Shown here: positions 34,003 to 47,510 of the stretch, piece after piece | Layout of the letters: the number at the start of each line of letters is the position of its first letter | How positions within the stretch are numbered: position 1 is the stretch's first letter | DNA from: Nematopogon swammerdamellus | Lineage: Eukaryota > Arthropoda > Insecta > Lepidoptera > Adelidae | Assembly (NCBI GenBank): GCA_946902875.1 | Contig: OX336345.1 | Span: 69,501 to 133,500 of the forward strand | Length of the DNA: 64,000 nt | Reading direction: 5' to 3' | Made by a program: the position numbers and the translations under genes | Notes under the pieces: model-generated | Database searches by the model: none | What the model was told of the DNA's origin: nothing | The model's input: the letters and a program-made list of their open reading frames with translations, nothing else

Positions 34003-34383
34003 TTTTTTTTTATGGAAACTGACACGGTTGGCTACATCACCTACAACGTCCGTGATGTCAGCCCATAACACCGGGTGAACTGAGTGCCATGTCAGTGCTT
34101 CCCCCTTTGATCGTGCTGACTACACTGAACTGGTCGGAAAACTATTTACATAGCCGTTTCGACCGACGTTACATTCAGTGCGGTGGTACCAACCCGAGCG
34201 GGTTAAACCCTACCACCAAGTAAGATTAGGAGGGAAGGGACCTACAGTTTTACGAGGAATCCGAACCTCGGTCAGCCTCCAACGGTCAGCGGTCACCCAT
34301 CCAAGTACTGACCGCACCCAGCGTTGCTTAACATTCAATAGCGACAGTTGACTGTCTGTACCACTAAGCTATCGAGGCTGACG
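34003..34383 (-). mobile_element. SINE with 5S-rRNA-like head (second copy)
   Basis: Nearly identical to the copy at 19300-19690 along its whole length, including the 5S-like words ttaagcaacgctgggtgcgg and tacttggatgggtgac. It ends in a T-rich (poly-A on the element strand) tail at 34003-34013. It abuts the aattcgacggtatgtttt interspersed repeat at 33892-34000. Confidence 0.7.
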
Positions 34384-34499
34384 TGGTCCTATTTTAATTT
34401 GGACAAGATCGGATTGGAAAGCGAGGAGGAATCGCGAGGCCGAAGGCCGAGCCATTCCGCCGAGTACATTAATAACAAAAAATTACTAAAAAAACTGTG

Positions 34500-34875
34500 A
34501 AATAAAAAAAAGTTTTAAATAACATAAAACCGACTTCCTAATAAAAAAAGTAGAACTTAAAAATTATTTAAAATAAAAATATAAACCACCTTCAAAAATA
34601 TATGAAATAAAAACCTAAAAAAAAAACGAACCCTAGAGTTGAAGGCGGTGCTAAAGCAAGCAAAAATGATGCATGAAAGAAAACATGAGTGAATGATATG
34701 CTTTGTGATTTGTGTAGCCTTTTTAGCACCGCCTTCAACGCTAGGGTTAATTTTTTTTTTAGATTTTTATTTCATATATTTTTAAAGGCGGTTTTTATAT
34801 TTTTATTTTAAATAGTTTTTTAGTTCTGCTTTTTTTAGGAAGTCGGTTTTATGTTTTTTTAAACTTTTTTCATCA
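34500..34875. mobile_element. Long hairpin (MITE-like) element
   Basis: Left arm about 34500-34665 and right arm about 34725-34875 are inverted copies: aaaccgacttcct, tatttaaaataaaaatat, aatatatgaaataaaaa and gttgaaggcggtgctaaa each occur on the left and as complement on the right. The loop is about 60 bp. It has no coding capacity. Confidence 0.75.
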
Positions 34876-35013
34876 TAAATCTTTCTTTGTGTCTCCTTAC
34901 AACGAGAGAGAGATTCTGTGCATAGTAACTAACCTACATAGGTTTGACAAGAGTTATAATGTGTTCTGAGGAAGGAACGCCTGAATGATTGATGGCTGAA
35001 TATTTGGCGACAG

Positions 35014-35167
35014 GAAACTGAAGGAAGCGAGGAAGGATGTAGCAGCGACCAAAGAGGAGAAGGACGTTCTCTCGACGGAACAACAGCAGCTTCTGCGAGA
35101 GAAGACCAAGCTCGAGTTGGCCATCAAGGACTTGACCGACGATGTCGATGGTGACAATAAGTCTAAG
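35014..35167 (+). CDS. SMC3: SMC3 exon (coiled coil)
   Basis: One base completing CGG (Arg) plus 51 codons lie between acceptor ggcgacag and donor gtacat. The translation KLKEARKDVAATKEEKDVLS, EQQQLLREKTKLELAIKDLT, DDVDGDNKSK corresponds to about residues 273-323. The run REKTKLELAIKDLTDD parallels the RTKLELKAKDLQDE of vertebrate SMC3. The exon lies at the end of a 14-kb repeat-filled intron. Its own boundaries are not duplicated. Confidence 0.9.
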
Positions 35168-35516
35168 GTACATTTTGTTCAAATCTCTAATCTCATTTTC
35201 AACAAATCTCTCCTATTTTTTAACCAACTTAAAATAAGGAGGTTATCAATTCGACACGTATGTATGTAAAATTATTGGAACTGCAATATATTCACATATG
35301 ATAATCTATTAGAGCTAATGTCCTAAAATTTCGTTTGTGAACCAGATTTTCAGGCCCAATATTAACGGAGATACAACCGATCAAAATTAGACAAAGTTTC
35401 TTAAAATATAAAAAATATCAAAAAACGATGGAGATACCAACGTCTTGGAAAACCTATGACTTATGACATGTGACATCACAGAAAAACTATGATGTCACAT
35501 TGGGGGTTGATGGATT

Positions 35517-35833
35517 GTTGTGCCCATAGTCGTATCGGCGCATGGGCTGATAGCGAGAGCCTTGACGACCACCTTGAGAGGCTCTCGCTTAGTGGTTGGG
35601 TCAAGGGTCAGATCGAGAAGGCAGCCCTGCTCGACACTGCGCGCATCGTCTGAGGTTTCTCTCTTTGGGACCCGACACCCGGTAGCCTGGGTCCGCCCCG
35701 CCGCCGCCGCCGGTGGTGGAACTCTATTTGTTTTTATATCAATTTTCAATTTTAAGTTTTAGTTTATAAATATGTAAAATTATTGTAAAAATAAAATGTG
35801 TAAGTAAATAAAGATATAAAATAAAAATAGTAA
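35517..35833 (+). mobile_element. Dong/R4-like LINE 3' fragment
   Basis: It matches the 3' end of the Dong-like element at 50219-54145: VVSAHGLIA.., KGQ.ekAALLDTAR, then the 3' untranslated region with ggtagcctgggtccgccccg and an AT-rich tail ending in ataataa. It is 5'-truncated and has a frame break near the stop. Confidence 0.75.
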
Positions 35834-36200
35834 TATGATAATAAAGTATTTGGCGGCATCTCTAGTTGGTGGCAGTCTGGCAAGTAGACATTTGGGCTTC
35901 GCCACGACTGGAAAAAATGCGGTATCTCAGCTCTTCGAGATTGTCAATTTCGATGGCCCCTCCCTACAGTTTCACAAGGAATTTCTCTCCAACGTCAGCG
36001 ATTTGAGTTGGAGTTGCCTCGGGGTCTTTAAAAATCGCCAACATCTCTAAAAGGCTAGGGTTCTTGCTATACATCTGCATCACCTTTTTTCCAATACCAA
36101 AGGGTGCTGAGGTCGTGTCACACCCACTTATCGCATGCAGGAAAAGAATATCCTATGGTTCGTACTTCAACGGAACGAGTGAGATGAACACAGTACAGTT

Positions 36201-37719
<1,519 letters not shown>

Positions 37720-39045
37720 AGACGTGGTATAGGAGGAATGGGGCGGGAGGGGGAATGGGGAGAGGTAAGGAGGGGGATGGGGAGCGGAAGGGAGGGGAGC
37801 GGGAAGGGGAGAGAGAGCGAGGGAGGAAAGGAGAGCGAGGGAGGACGAGCGAGAGACGAAAGGAGAGAGAGAGAGAAAGAGCGAGGGAGAGGGAGAGCGA
37901 GGGAGGAAGGGAGAGAGAAGTAGGAAGGGAAAAAGAGAGAGCGAGGGAGGAAGGGAGAGAGAGAGAAAGAGCGCGAGGGAGGAAGGGAGAGAGAGAGAGA
38001 GTGAGAGCGAGGGGGGAAGGGAGAGAGAGAGTGAGAGCGAGGGGGGAAGGGAGAGAGAGAGTGAGAGCGAGGGGGGAAGGGAGAGAGAGAGCGAGGGGGG
38101 AAGGGAGACAGAGAGCGAGAGCGAGGGGGGAAGGGAGACAGAGAGCGAGGGGGAAGGGGGAGAGAGAGAGCGAGAGCGAGGGGGAAGGGAGAGAGAGAGA
38201 GAACGAGGGGGAAGGGAGAGAGAGAGAGAGATAGAGAGAGCGAGGAGGGAAGGGAGAGAGAGAGCGAGAGCGAGGGGCGAAGGGAGAGAGAGAGAGAGAG
38301 AGCGCGAGGGGAGAAGGGAGAGAGAGAGAGCGAGGGATGAAGGGAGAGAGAGATAGCGAGGGGGGAAGGGAGAGAGAGAGCGCGAGGGGAGAAGGGAGAG
38401 AGAGAGAGCGAGGGATGAGGGGAGAGAGAGAGAGAGCGAGGGATGAAGGGAGAGAGAGAGAGAGCGAGGGAGGAAGGGAGAGAGAGAGCGAGGGAGGAAG
38501 TGAGAGAGAGAGAGCGAGGGAGGAAGTGAGAGAGAGAGAGCGAGGGAGGAAGGGAGAGAGAGAGCGAGGGAGGAAGGGAGAGAGAGAGAGAGCGAGGGAG
38601 GAAGGGAGTGAGAGAGAGAGCGGGGAGGAAGGGAGAGAGAGAGAGAGAGCGAGGGAGGAAGGGAGAGAGAGATAGAGCGAGGGAGGAAAGGAGAGAGAGA
38701 GTGAGGGAGGAAGGGAGAGAGAGAGAGAGAGCGAGGGAGGAAGGGAGAGAGAGAGAGAGAGCGAAGGAGGAAGGGAGAGAGAGAGAGAGAGCGAGGGAGG
38801 AAGGGAGAGAGAGATAGAGCGAGGGAGGAAAGGAGAGAGAGAGAGAGAGAGCGAGGGAGGAAGGGAGAGAGAGAGAGCGCGAGGGAGGTAGGGATAGAGA
38901 GAGAGAGAGAGCGAGGGAGGAAGGGAGAGAGAGAGAGCGCGAGGGAGGAAGGGATAGAGAGAGAGAGAGAGAGCGAGGGAGGAAGGAGAGAGATAGAGAG
39001 CGAGGGAGGAAGGGGAAGAGAGAGAGAGAAGAAGAGTGAGAGACT
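37720..39045 (+). repeat. 1.3-kb polypurine minisatellite
   Basis: Nearly all + strand bases are A or G. The degenerate unit of about 25-35 bp has the form gagagagagcgagggaggaag. It ends at ctgcgagcgaagtcacggct, a variant of the interspersed repeat end seen at 37570. The long open frames on both strands (a Ser/Leu/Pro repeat and an Arg/Glu repeat) are consequences of composition. Confidence 0.9.
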
Positions 39046-39514
39046 GCGAGCGAAGTCACGGCTAACAATTTTTTAAAATAAAAAAAAAATAATAATATTT
39101 TCATAATCTTTTTTTTATTATTTTTCGCAAATGGTTATTATAATTTTTTAAATCAGATGTATAGTTTCAAGTTTTTCTGGATTCTATACATCAGGGTGGC
39201 AAGAGCACTCCATTGTGTATATTTTTCTTAAAGAGTAGTCCTGTCACGTCGTTTAGCATTCAGTATATGACAATGAAGGTCTAACATTAAAACAGGAGAC
39301 ATAGCCTTCGCAGTGTAACAATCCTGGACTAGTTTTGTTTAGTTTGTTGTGACAATCTTGTCTATTAATGGGTTGTCTTGATTTAGATCTTGTCATACTG
39401 TGAGCTTGTCGATTCTCGTCAACCTCTCAACGGTGCTATGCGTCAAACCATTGAAAGCTACGCTCTACAGCTTCCTCATAAATATTATGTCCCAAAAGTG
39501 CACCCCTTTTCCAG
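39046..39514. other. Intron sequence, nothing recognised
   Basis: AT-rich intron leads up to the acceptor of the exon at 39515. I see no repeat or coding feature. Confidence 0.4.
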
Positions 39515-39724
39515 ATCTCTAAACAAGCAGATAAAGGACAAAAAAGACCATGAGACCAAGCTTCGCGACGACCTAAAGCGTGATGCCAGCAAACTGACCG
39601 AGCTGGAGCGCCGCATCGAGGAGACCACGACAGAGATGGAGCGGCAGCGCATCGCCATCGACGAACACAATAAGCAGTACTACGAGTGTAAGAAGAGGAA
39701 GGACCAGGAGCAGAGCTCCAGGAA
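39515..39724 (+). CDS. SMC3: SMC3 exon (coiled coil)
   Basis: One base completing AAA plus 69 codons plus two bases (AA) lie between acceptor cccttttccag and donor gtaagt. SLNKQIKDKKDHETKLRDDL, KLTELERRIEETTTEMERQR and NKQYYECKKRKDQEQSSR match about residues 401-470, parallel to SLDQAINDKKRQI...RKYYEVKNKKDELQSER of vertebrate SMC3. The last 131 bases and the donor are duplicated 23 times downstream. Copies later in the array mostly carry a TAG (cagtagcag) where this exon has cag-gag-cag, which marks this one as the working copy. Confidence 0.93.
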
Positions 39725-42700
39725 GTAAGTATCACTCTCTACATTAATAAGCTGACGGAGTTGGAGCACTGCATCGGGGAGGTCACGACGGAGATGGAGC
39801 GGAAGCGCATCGTCATAAATGAACAAAACAAGCAGTACTACGAGTGTAAGAAGAGGAAGGACCAGTACCAGAGCTCCAAGAAGTAAGTATCACTCTCTAC
39901 ATTACTAAGCTGACGGAGTTGGAGCACTGCATCGGGGAGATCACAACGGAGATGGAGCGGAAGCGCATCGCCATCGACGAACACAATAAGCAGTACTACG
40001 AGTGTAAGAAGAGGAAGGACCAGTAGCAGAGCTCCAGGAAGTAAGTATCACTCTCTACATTAATAAGTTAACGGAGCTGGAGCACTGCATCGGGGAGATC
40101 ACGACGGAGATGGAGCGGAAGCGCATCGTCATCAATGAACACAACAAGCAGTACTACGAGTGTAAGAAGAGGAAGGACCAGGAGCAGAGCTCCAGGAAGT
40201 AAGTATCACTCTCTACATTAATAAGCTGACGGAGTTGGAGCACTGCATCGGGGAGATTACGACGGAGATGGAGCGGAAGCGCATCGCCATCGACGAACAC
40301 AATAAGCAGTACTACGAGTGTAAGAAGAGGAAGGACCAGTAGCAGAGCTCCACGAAGTAAGTATCACTCTCTACATTAATAAGCTGACGGAGTTAGAGCA
40401 CTGCATCGGGGAGATCACGACGGAGATGGAATGGAAGCGCATCGTCATCAATGAACACAACAAGCAGTACTACGAGTGTAAGAAGAGGAAGGACCAGTAG
40501 CAGAGCTCCAGGAAGTAAGTATCACTCTCTACATTAATAAGCTGACAGAGCTGGAGCGCCGCATCGAGGAGACCACGACGGAGATGAAGCGGCAGCGCAT
40601 CGCCATCGACGAACACAATAAGCAGTACTACGAGTGTAAGAAGAGGAAGGACCAGGTGCAGAGCTCCAGGAAGTATCACTCTCTACATTAATAAGCTGAC
40701 GGAGTTGGAGCACTGCATCGGGGAGATCACGAAGGAGATGGAGCGGAAGCGCATCGCCATCAATGAACACAACAAGCAGTACTACGAGTGTAAGAAGAGG
40801 AAGGACCAGTAGCAGAGCTCCAGGAAGTAAATATCACTTTCTACATTAATAACCTGACGGAGTTGGAGCACTGCATCGAGGAGACCACGACGGAGATGGA
40901 GCGGCAGCGCATCGCCATCGACGAACACAATAAGCAGTACTACGAGTGTAAGAAGAGGAAGGACCAGTAGCAGAGCTCGAGGAAGTAAGTATCACTCTCT
41001 ACATTAATAAACTGACGGAGTTGTAGCACTGCATCGGGGAGATCACGACGGAGATGGAGCGGAAGCGCATCGTCATCAATGAACACAACAAGCAGTACTA
41101 CGAGTGTAAGAAGAGGAAGGACCAGTAGCAAAGCTCCAGGAAGTAAGTATCACTCTCCACATTAATACACTGACGGAGTTGGAGCACTGCATCGAGGAGA
41201 CCACGACGGAGATGGAGCGGCAGCGCATCAGCATCGACGAACACAATAATCAGTACTACGAGTGTAAGAAGAGGAAGGACCAGTAGCAGAGCTCCAGGAA
41301 GTTAGTATCACTCTCTACATTAATAAGCTGACGGAGTTGGAGCACTGCATCGGCGAGATCACGACGGAGATGGAGCGGCAGCGCATCGCCATCGACGAAC
41401 ACAATAAGCAGTACTACGAGTGTAAGAAGAGGAAGGACCAGTAGCAGTGCTCCAGGAAGTAAGTATCACTCTCTGCATTAATAAGCTGACGGAGTTGGAG
41501 CACTGCATCGGGGAGATCACGACGGAGATGGAGCGGAAGCGCATCGTCATCAATGAACACAACAAGCAGTACTACGAGTGTAAGAAGAGGAAGGACCAGG
41601 AGCAGAGCTCTAGGAAGTAAGTATCACTCTCTACATTAATAAGCTGACGGAGTTGGAGCACTGCATCGGGGAGATCACGACGGAGATGGAGCGGAAGCGC
41701 ATCGTCATCAATGAACACAACAAGCAGTACTACGAGTGTAAGAAGAGGAAGGACCAGTAGCAGAGCTCCAGGAAGTAAGTATCACTCTCTACATTAATAA
41801 GCTGACGGAGTTGGAGCACTGCATCGGGGAGATCACGACGGAGATGGAGCGGAAGCGCATCGCCATCAATGAACACAACAAGCAGTACTACGAGTGTAAG
41901 AAGAGGAAGGACCAGGAGCAGAGCTCCAGGAAGTAAGTATCACTCTCTACATTAATAAGCTGACGGAGTTGGAGCACTGCATCGGGGAGATCACGACGGA
42001 GATGGAGCGGAAGCGCATCGTCATCAATGAACACAACAAGCAGTACTACGAGTGTAAGAAGAGGAAGGACCAGTAGCAGAGCTCCAGGAAGTAAGTATCA
42101 CTCTCTACATTAATAAGCTGACGGAGTTGGAGCACTGCATCGAGGAGTTCACGACGAAGATGGAGCGGAAGCGCATCGTCATCAATGAACACAACAAGCA
42201 GTACTACGAGTGTAAGAAGAGGAAGGACCAGGAGCAGAGCTCTAGGAAGTAAGTATCACTCTCTACATTAATAAGCTGACGGAGTTGGAGCACTGCATAG
42301 GGGAGATCACGACGGAGATGGAGCGGAAGCGCATCGTCATCAATGAACACAACAAGCAGTAATACGAGTGTAAGAAGAGGAAGGACCAGGGGCAGAGCTC
42401 AAGGAACTAAGTATCACTCTCTACATTAATAAGCTGACGGAGTTGGAGCACTGCATCGGGGAGATCACGACGGAGATGGAGCGGCAGCGCATCGCCATCG
42501 ACGAACACAATAAGCAGTACTACGAGTGTAAGAAGAGGAAGGACCAGTAGCAGACCTCCAGGAAGTAAGTATCACTCTCTACATTAATAACCTGACAGAG
42601 TTGGAGCACTGCATCGGGGAGATCACGACGGAGATGGAGCGGAAGCGCATCGTCATCAATGAACACAACAAGCAGTACTACGAGTGTAAGAAGAGGAAGG

Positions 42701-43360
42701 ACCAGTAGCAGAGCTCCAGGAAGTAAGTATCACTCTCTACATTAATAAGCTGACGAAGTTGGAGCACTGCATCAGGGAGATCACGACGGAGATGGAGCGG
42801 AAGCGCATCGCCATCAATGAACACAACAAGCAGTACTACGAGTGTAAGAAGAGGAAGGACCAGTAGCAGAGCTCCAGGAAGTAAGTATCACTCTCTACAT
42901 TAATAAGCTGATGGAGTTGGAGCACTGCATCGGGGAGATCACAACGGAGATGGAGCGGAAGCGCATCATCATCAATGAACACAACAAGCAGTACTACGAG
43001 TGTAAGAAGAGGAAGGACCAGTAGCTGAGCTCTAGGAAGTAAGTATCACTCTCTACATTAATAAGCTGACGGAGTTGGAGCACTGCATCGGGGAGATCAC
43101 GACGGAGATGGAGCGGAAGCGCATCGCCATCAATGAACACAACAAGCAGTACTACGAGTGTAAGAAAAGGAAGGACCAGTAGCAGAGCTCCAGGAAGTAA
43201 GTATCACTCTCTACATTAATAAGCTGACGGAGTTGGAGCACTGCATCGGGGAGATCACGACGGAGATGGAGCGGAAGCGCATCATCATCAATGAACACAA
43301 CAAGCAGTACTACGAGTGAGTGTAAGAAGAGGATGGACCAGGAGCAGAGATCCAGGAAGT
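39725..43360 (+). repeat. 158-bp tandem array (23 copies) of an SMC3 exon 3' end with its donor
   Basis: Donor-like gtaagtatcactctctac recurs with period 158 (39725, 39883, 40041, 40199, 40357 ...). The last exon end is at 43358, and 43359 minus 39725 equals exactly 23 periods. Each unit is 27 bp of intron (ending in attaataag) plus 131 bp copied from the exon (CTGACGGAGTTGGAG... AGCTCCAGGAA). Variants alternate along the array (GCCATCGACGAACACAATAA versus GTCATCAATGAACACAACAA; cag-tag-cag versus cag-gag-cag). One unit (about 40670) lacks gtaa, and the last has an inserted gtga. Confidence 0.96.
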
Positions 43361-43545
43361 AATTATTAATTAGTATTAAGTTAATTATTTTTATCATCAG
43401 AAGATGCTGTCGAAGAGTATGAAAAACATGCTTCCGAAGTCACCACGGAGGAGTGGCATAAATGTTTTCAAAATTGGTTTATGCGTATGAAAAAGAGCTG
43501 ACATCACGGCTGCAGTAGCTGGATTATGTTTGCTTTTCTGTTCAG

Positions 43546-43645
43546 TGAGCTGTGGCGCAAAGAGACTTCGCTTTCTCAAAACCTGTCATCGCTGAAGGAA
43601 GATCTGGCTAAGGCTGATCAAGCCTTGAGGTCCATGGCGGGGAAG
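43546..43645 (+). CDS. SMC3: SMC3 exon (coiled coil before the hinge)
   Basis: One base completing AAT (Asn) plus 33 codons lie between acceptor tttctgttcag and donor gtgagt. ELWRKETSLSQNLSSLKEDL, AKADQALRSMAGK matches about residues 471-503 (vertebrate [20 protein letters not shown]...RAATGK). This is the end of the descending coiled coil just before the hinge. The frame agrees with the exons at 39515 and 55197, which skips the whole 158-bp array. Confidence 0.92.
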
Positions 43646-44098
43646 GTGAGTCACTCTTGTTGTTCCCTCCCGCGGATGCACACAATGTGGGGCACACAAC
43701 ACAGTACAGAAAGAAACATTTCTGCTCATGTTTTTGGTGCTTTCTGTGTTATCTTGTGTACCTATCAGTGGCGGCTGGTGACTTCAGTGACCGGTAGTGC
43801 GCTAAGTACCTACCTACTTAAACACCAAATTTCCCACCACTTTCCCGTTATTTTAAGATCGGGACTTCCGAATTTTTTAAACGCCTGCGTTTTATTATGT
43901 ATGTACCACCTAGTATGAATATTCTCAAGACACTCACTGAGTTGCAAAAAACAAGAAAAAAAAATCCAAACAAGTTTTTTAACTCATTTTTAGTAAGTAC
44001 CTTTATGAACACAAAACTACTGCAGCTTTCAAAAAGAAAACAGTAGTATTGTCCCAAAAATACTTAAAAAAATATATAAAAATAAAAGCATTTGAAAA

Positions 44099-44165
44099 GT
44101 AGGAATTGAACCCGGGATCTCCTGATTGTAAAGCCTTACCTTTAACCAACGCTTAAGCAAATATC
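44099..44165 (-). other. tRNA-like segment, probably relic or SINE head
   Basis: The minus strand reads ggctttacaatcaggagatc followed by ccgggttcaattcctac, which looks like an anticodon arm and a T arm with box B. The 5' half is poorly paired and no CCA-side acceptor stem could be matched, so I do not call a tRNA gene. Confidence 0.3.
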
Positions 44166-44967
44166 GGCACCACTTAATTCACAGTATAACGTGACAGAAA
44201 GCGCAAAACCTACCTAACCATATCCCATTTTAAATATTCGCGCGCTAACGGGTATGTGACATCACATAACAGCGCACTGACTCTAGGTCACGAGTCAGTA
44301 AACCTGGATACGAAATACGGCATCGTTTGTATGAGAACCGAGGTAGCCGCCAAAGGGGTGTGAAGTCTGAGGCGGGAGCGGCGCATGGAACGCCGTGATT
44401 GGCCGAGCGAGTAGGTAGCCACGTGACGCCAGTCTTCCATACGTTTGAACGGGATTCATACAATAAGTCGCTCATTGTGTCGATTCGCGATGAAAAGATG
44501 AAACGGATTTAACAATATTTAACCCTTCTTTACATCAAGGGAATAATATAACTTTCTCTTAAATGAACAAAGGCAACGCCCCTTTCACAATTTTGCGAAT
44601 TTGCAGATTTTCGCATAAACACGATAATAGTTCTAAGTTCTGAGATACCTCGGATACTTTATTATAAATCTACATCAAATTTCCAAAACAATTATATGTA
44701 AGACCTCGTACTTCGGTATTATCTTATTGGAGTATTTGTTATTGGAATTTTCCAAAATTAAAAAAATAATGTTAGAAAGTCGAAAAGTTTTGTAACCAAA
44801 AAAAAAATTATTATATTATTAACAACTATTTGCTAATTACTTAGCCAACGATATGACAAATTATATTGCAATATGACTTCGCGAAAAATTCGCGAAAATC
44901 TACCCTACCATAAAAAAATTATGAGTACCCACCTCGATATTTAATTTTTTTACGGTAAAATGAGGTT

Positions 44968-46515
44968 GTTGTTGTTGTTGTTGTTTGCTGCCCAGCCTCT
45001 TGGGAAGACGGGTGGGCCATTCTCCGCACTGAGACCTCAAGACGGTCCGTTGTACGTTGGCGCTCGGGTGGTGTTACTCCAGCCACCCGAGCTCTTTCAT
45101 GAAGTGGAGCGCTCTTCTTGGACGCTTCCACACTCCATGGGCAGTTCCCACGTTCCCAAGAAACTGCAGTCGTACTTCTGCCACCACCGGGCACTCCAGG
45201 AGCACGTGGGTGGCTGATTCGTCCTCCGCCATGCAGCCTCTGCACAGGGGACTGTCGGTGACACCTATTGTAAACAAGTGTTTGTTGAGTGGGCAATGAC
45301 CCGTAAGAAGTCCTACCGCCATACGCAGTTGACCTCTGTGGAACTGTAGCAGGCACTTCCTGAGTCTCAGGTCTGGTTTGGGAATGGCTTCCCGGGATTG
45401 CCTGCAGTCCCTGGTGTTGGCCCAGAGATTTTCATGTTTAGATTTTGTAAGTTGATGTAGCCAATATTTGAACTGGCTGATTGGTAAGGGTACATACGGT
45501 TCTGGGCCTTCTGCACTCCAGCTGGAGCCCCGTTTGGCCAGCTCGTCCGCCGCATCGTTCCCGTAGGAGCCGCTGTGCCCCCTGATCCACTGTAGGGTTA
45601 CCTTGTTGTTTACCGCTATACCCTCTAGTGCCTGGTGGCACTGGAGTATCAGTCCGGAGTTGATTGTCACGGTGTTTAGGGCTTGTAGCACCGATGCGCT
45701 GTCTGACAGTACTCTGATCTGGTAACCAGTGATTTTCCTGTTGCGTACTGCCGCTGCTGCCTCTATTATTCCGATGCACTCAGCCTGGAAGATTGAGTTG
45801 TGAATACCTAGAGTGATTGTCTTATGTATGTTTAGGTCAAGTGAGAAAGCTGCTGCCCCTGTTCCCGACCCTGTTTTTGACCCATCGGTGTATATTCTTA
45901 CCTCGGACCCCGAATAGTCCTTAGGTTCCTCAGCTAGTTCTACATAGTAGTGTTTGTCAAACACGTGTGTTTTCCTGATTCTATCACACGGTGCCTCTAT
46001 CAGGGGATGTTTTTTTATTATTTCCTGAAGTATGGTCGTGTGTGGTGTTTGTGTACTAGCCCTCCACAGTCCTAGGACGTTCAGCCTAATTGCTGCGGCT
46101 GCCGCCTCTTGTTGTATGAAAAGTTCAAGAGGCGGAAGGCACAGCATGGCTTCCATCGCTGCCGTGGGTGTTGTGCGCAACACTGCAGGGTGCCGTGTGC
46201 ACCCTGTGGTCGCAACGCACGCTAGACGCTGGAAACTTTGAAGTTTGTTAATAACTGTGCTGAGTTTGGTCCTGGGCCACCATACTACTGCACCATAAGT
46301 TACCATAGGTCTTATTATAGCTGAGTATAGCCACAGCGTAATGTTAGGGTTGAGTCCCCATGTCTTACCTATGAGTCTGCGACATTGCCAAAAGGCTATA
46401 CGAGCTTTATTTATTTTAAGATTAAGATGTTTGGCCCAGTTTAGCTTACTGTCAAGTGTGATGCCCAGGTATTTGACTTCTGTTGCCAGGGGTATTGGGG
46501 TATTGGGGTATGTGG
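44968..46515 (-). mobile_element. RNase H-bearing LINE, 5'-truncated, with 14-bp target duplication
   Basis: The perfect 14-bp repeat GGTAAAATGAGGTT (44954-44967 and 46516-46529) flanks the element. The 3' tail is (CAA)n on the element strand. The 5' end is truncated in the reverse transcriptase thumb. Target-primed insertion with a long direct repeat and a simple-sequence tail is characteristic of LINEs of the I/Loa/Outcast type. Confidence 0.9.
45074..46515 (-). pseudogene. LINE polymerase C-terminal half with RNase H domain (open frame)
   Basis: The frame is open from the truncation point to TAA at 45074. It contains the polymerase thumb (EVKYLGITLDSKLNWAKHLN, IIRPMVTYGAVVWW), then an RNase H fold with catalytic Asp in IYTDGSKTGSGTGAAAF, Glu in FQAECIGI, Asp in LSDSASVLQAL and Asp in SYGNDAADELAKRG, and a final zinc knuckle CRGCMAEDESATHVLLEC. 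All four catalytic residues are present, so the RNase H part is undamaged. The missing N-terminal endonuclease and palm make the copy non-autonomous. Confidence 0.85.
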
Positions 46516-46900
46516 GGTAAAATGAGGTTTTCCAGGCTTTGCCTTTTTTAACAAACTAACCAGCCATGCAGCTAGAGCCTTATAAAATGTACCATGCGTC
46601 TCTCTGTCAGTTTGACGGTGTGAATTCGTTATATAAGGGTTAATAAAATAACAAATGAAAGGCTGTGTAGTCTGTAATAGAAACATATATTTGAAACAGA
46701 ACAATAATTTACTTAATTATTTATTTATAGATCGGTATCTATATTAAAATTTTCATTTGGTAACTTTTGAACAATTGAATTAAATTTAAAAGCACAATTT
46801 ACGACATTTACATTGTTACTGTTTACATTGTTGACATTTACATTGTTATTGTTGAACTAAAGAACTAAAGAACTAACATGTGTCTCGAGAGATGGTCGCG

Positions 46901-47510
46901 CAACAGATGGATAGATCTCACCGAGACCTAAAGTTTGAGTACCAACACGATGGGTCTAGCACCAGTGGTTCTCGAGTTATGACCAAAACAAAAGTTCATG
47001 TGACAGATGGATAGATCTCACCGAGACCTGAAGTTTGAGTACCAACACGATGGGTCTAGCACCAGTGGTTCTCGAGTTATGACCAAAACAAAAGTTCATG
47101 TGACAGATGGATAGATCTCACCGAGACCTGAAGTTTGAGTACCAACACGATGGGTCTAGCACCAGTGGTTCTCGAGTTATGACCAAAACAATAGTTAATG
47201 TGACAGATGGATAGATCTCATCGAGACGTTCAGATTGAGTACCAACACGATGGGTCTAAGTCCATTGGTTCTCGAGATATGACCAAAACAAATTATCACG
47301 TGATAGATGGGTAGATCTCATCGAGACGTTCAGTTTGAGTACCAACACGATGGGTCTAAGTTCAGTGGTTCTCGAGATATGACCAAAACAAATTATCACG
47401 TGACAGATGGGTAGATCTCACCGAGACGTTCAGTTTGAGTACCAACACGATGGGTCTAAGTCCAGTGGTTCTGTAGATATGACCAAAACTAATGATCACG
47501 TGACAGATGA
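46901..47510 (+). repeat. 100-bp minisatellite, 6 copies
   Basis: Copies begin near 46911, 47011, 47111, 47211, 47311 and 47411 (atagatctca or gtagatctca) with period exactly 100. The unit contains gagtaccaacacgatgggtc and a gttctcgag(t/a)tatgacc segment. The first three copies are almost identical; the last three form a second subtype (gacgttcag). Confidence 0.9.

Noticed and set aside
39725..43360. Twenty-three additional working SMC3 exons
   Set aside because: Most copies contain TAG in frame, and the 27-bp gap between them is too short for an intron; the exon at 43546 follows directly from 39724 in frame and in homology.
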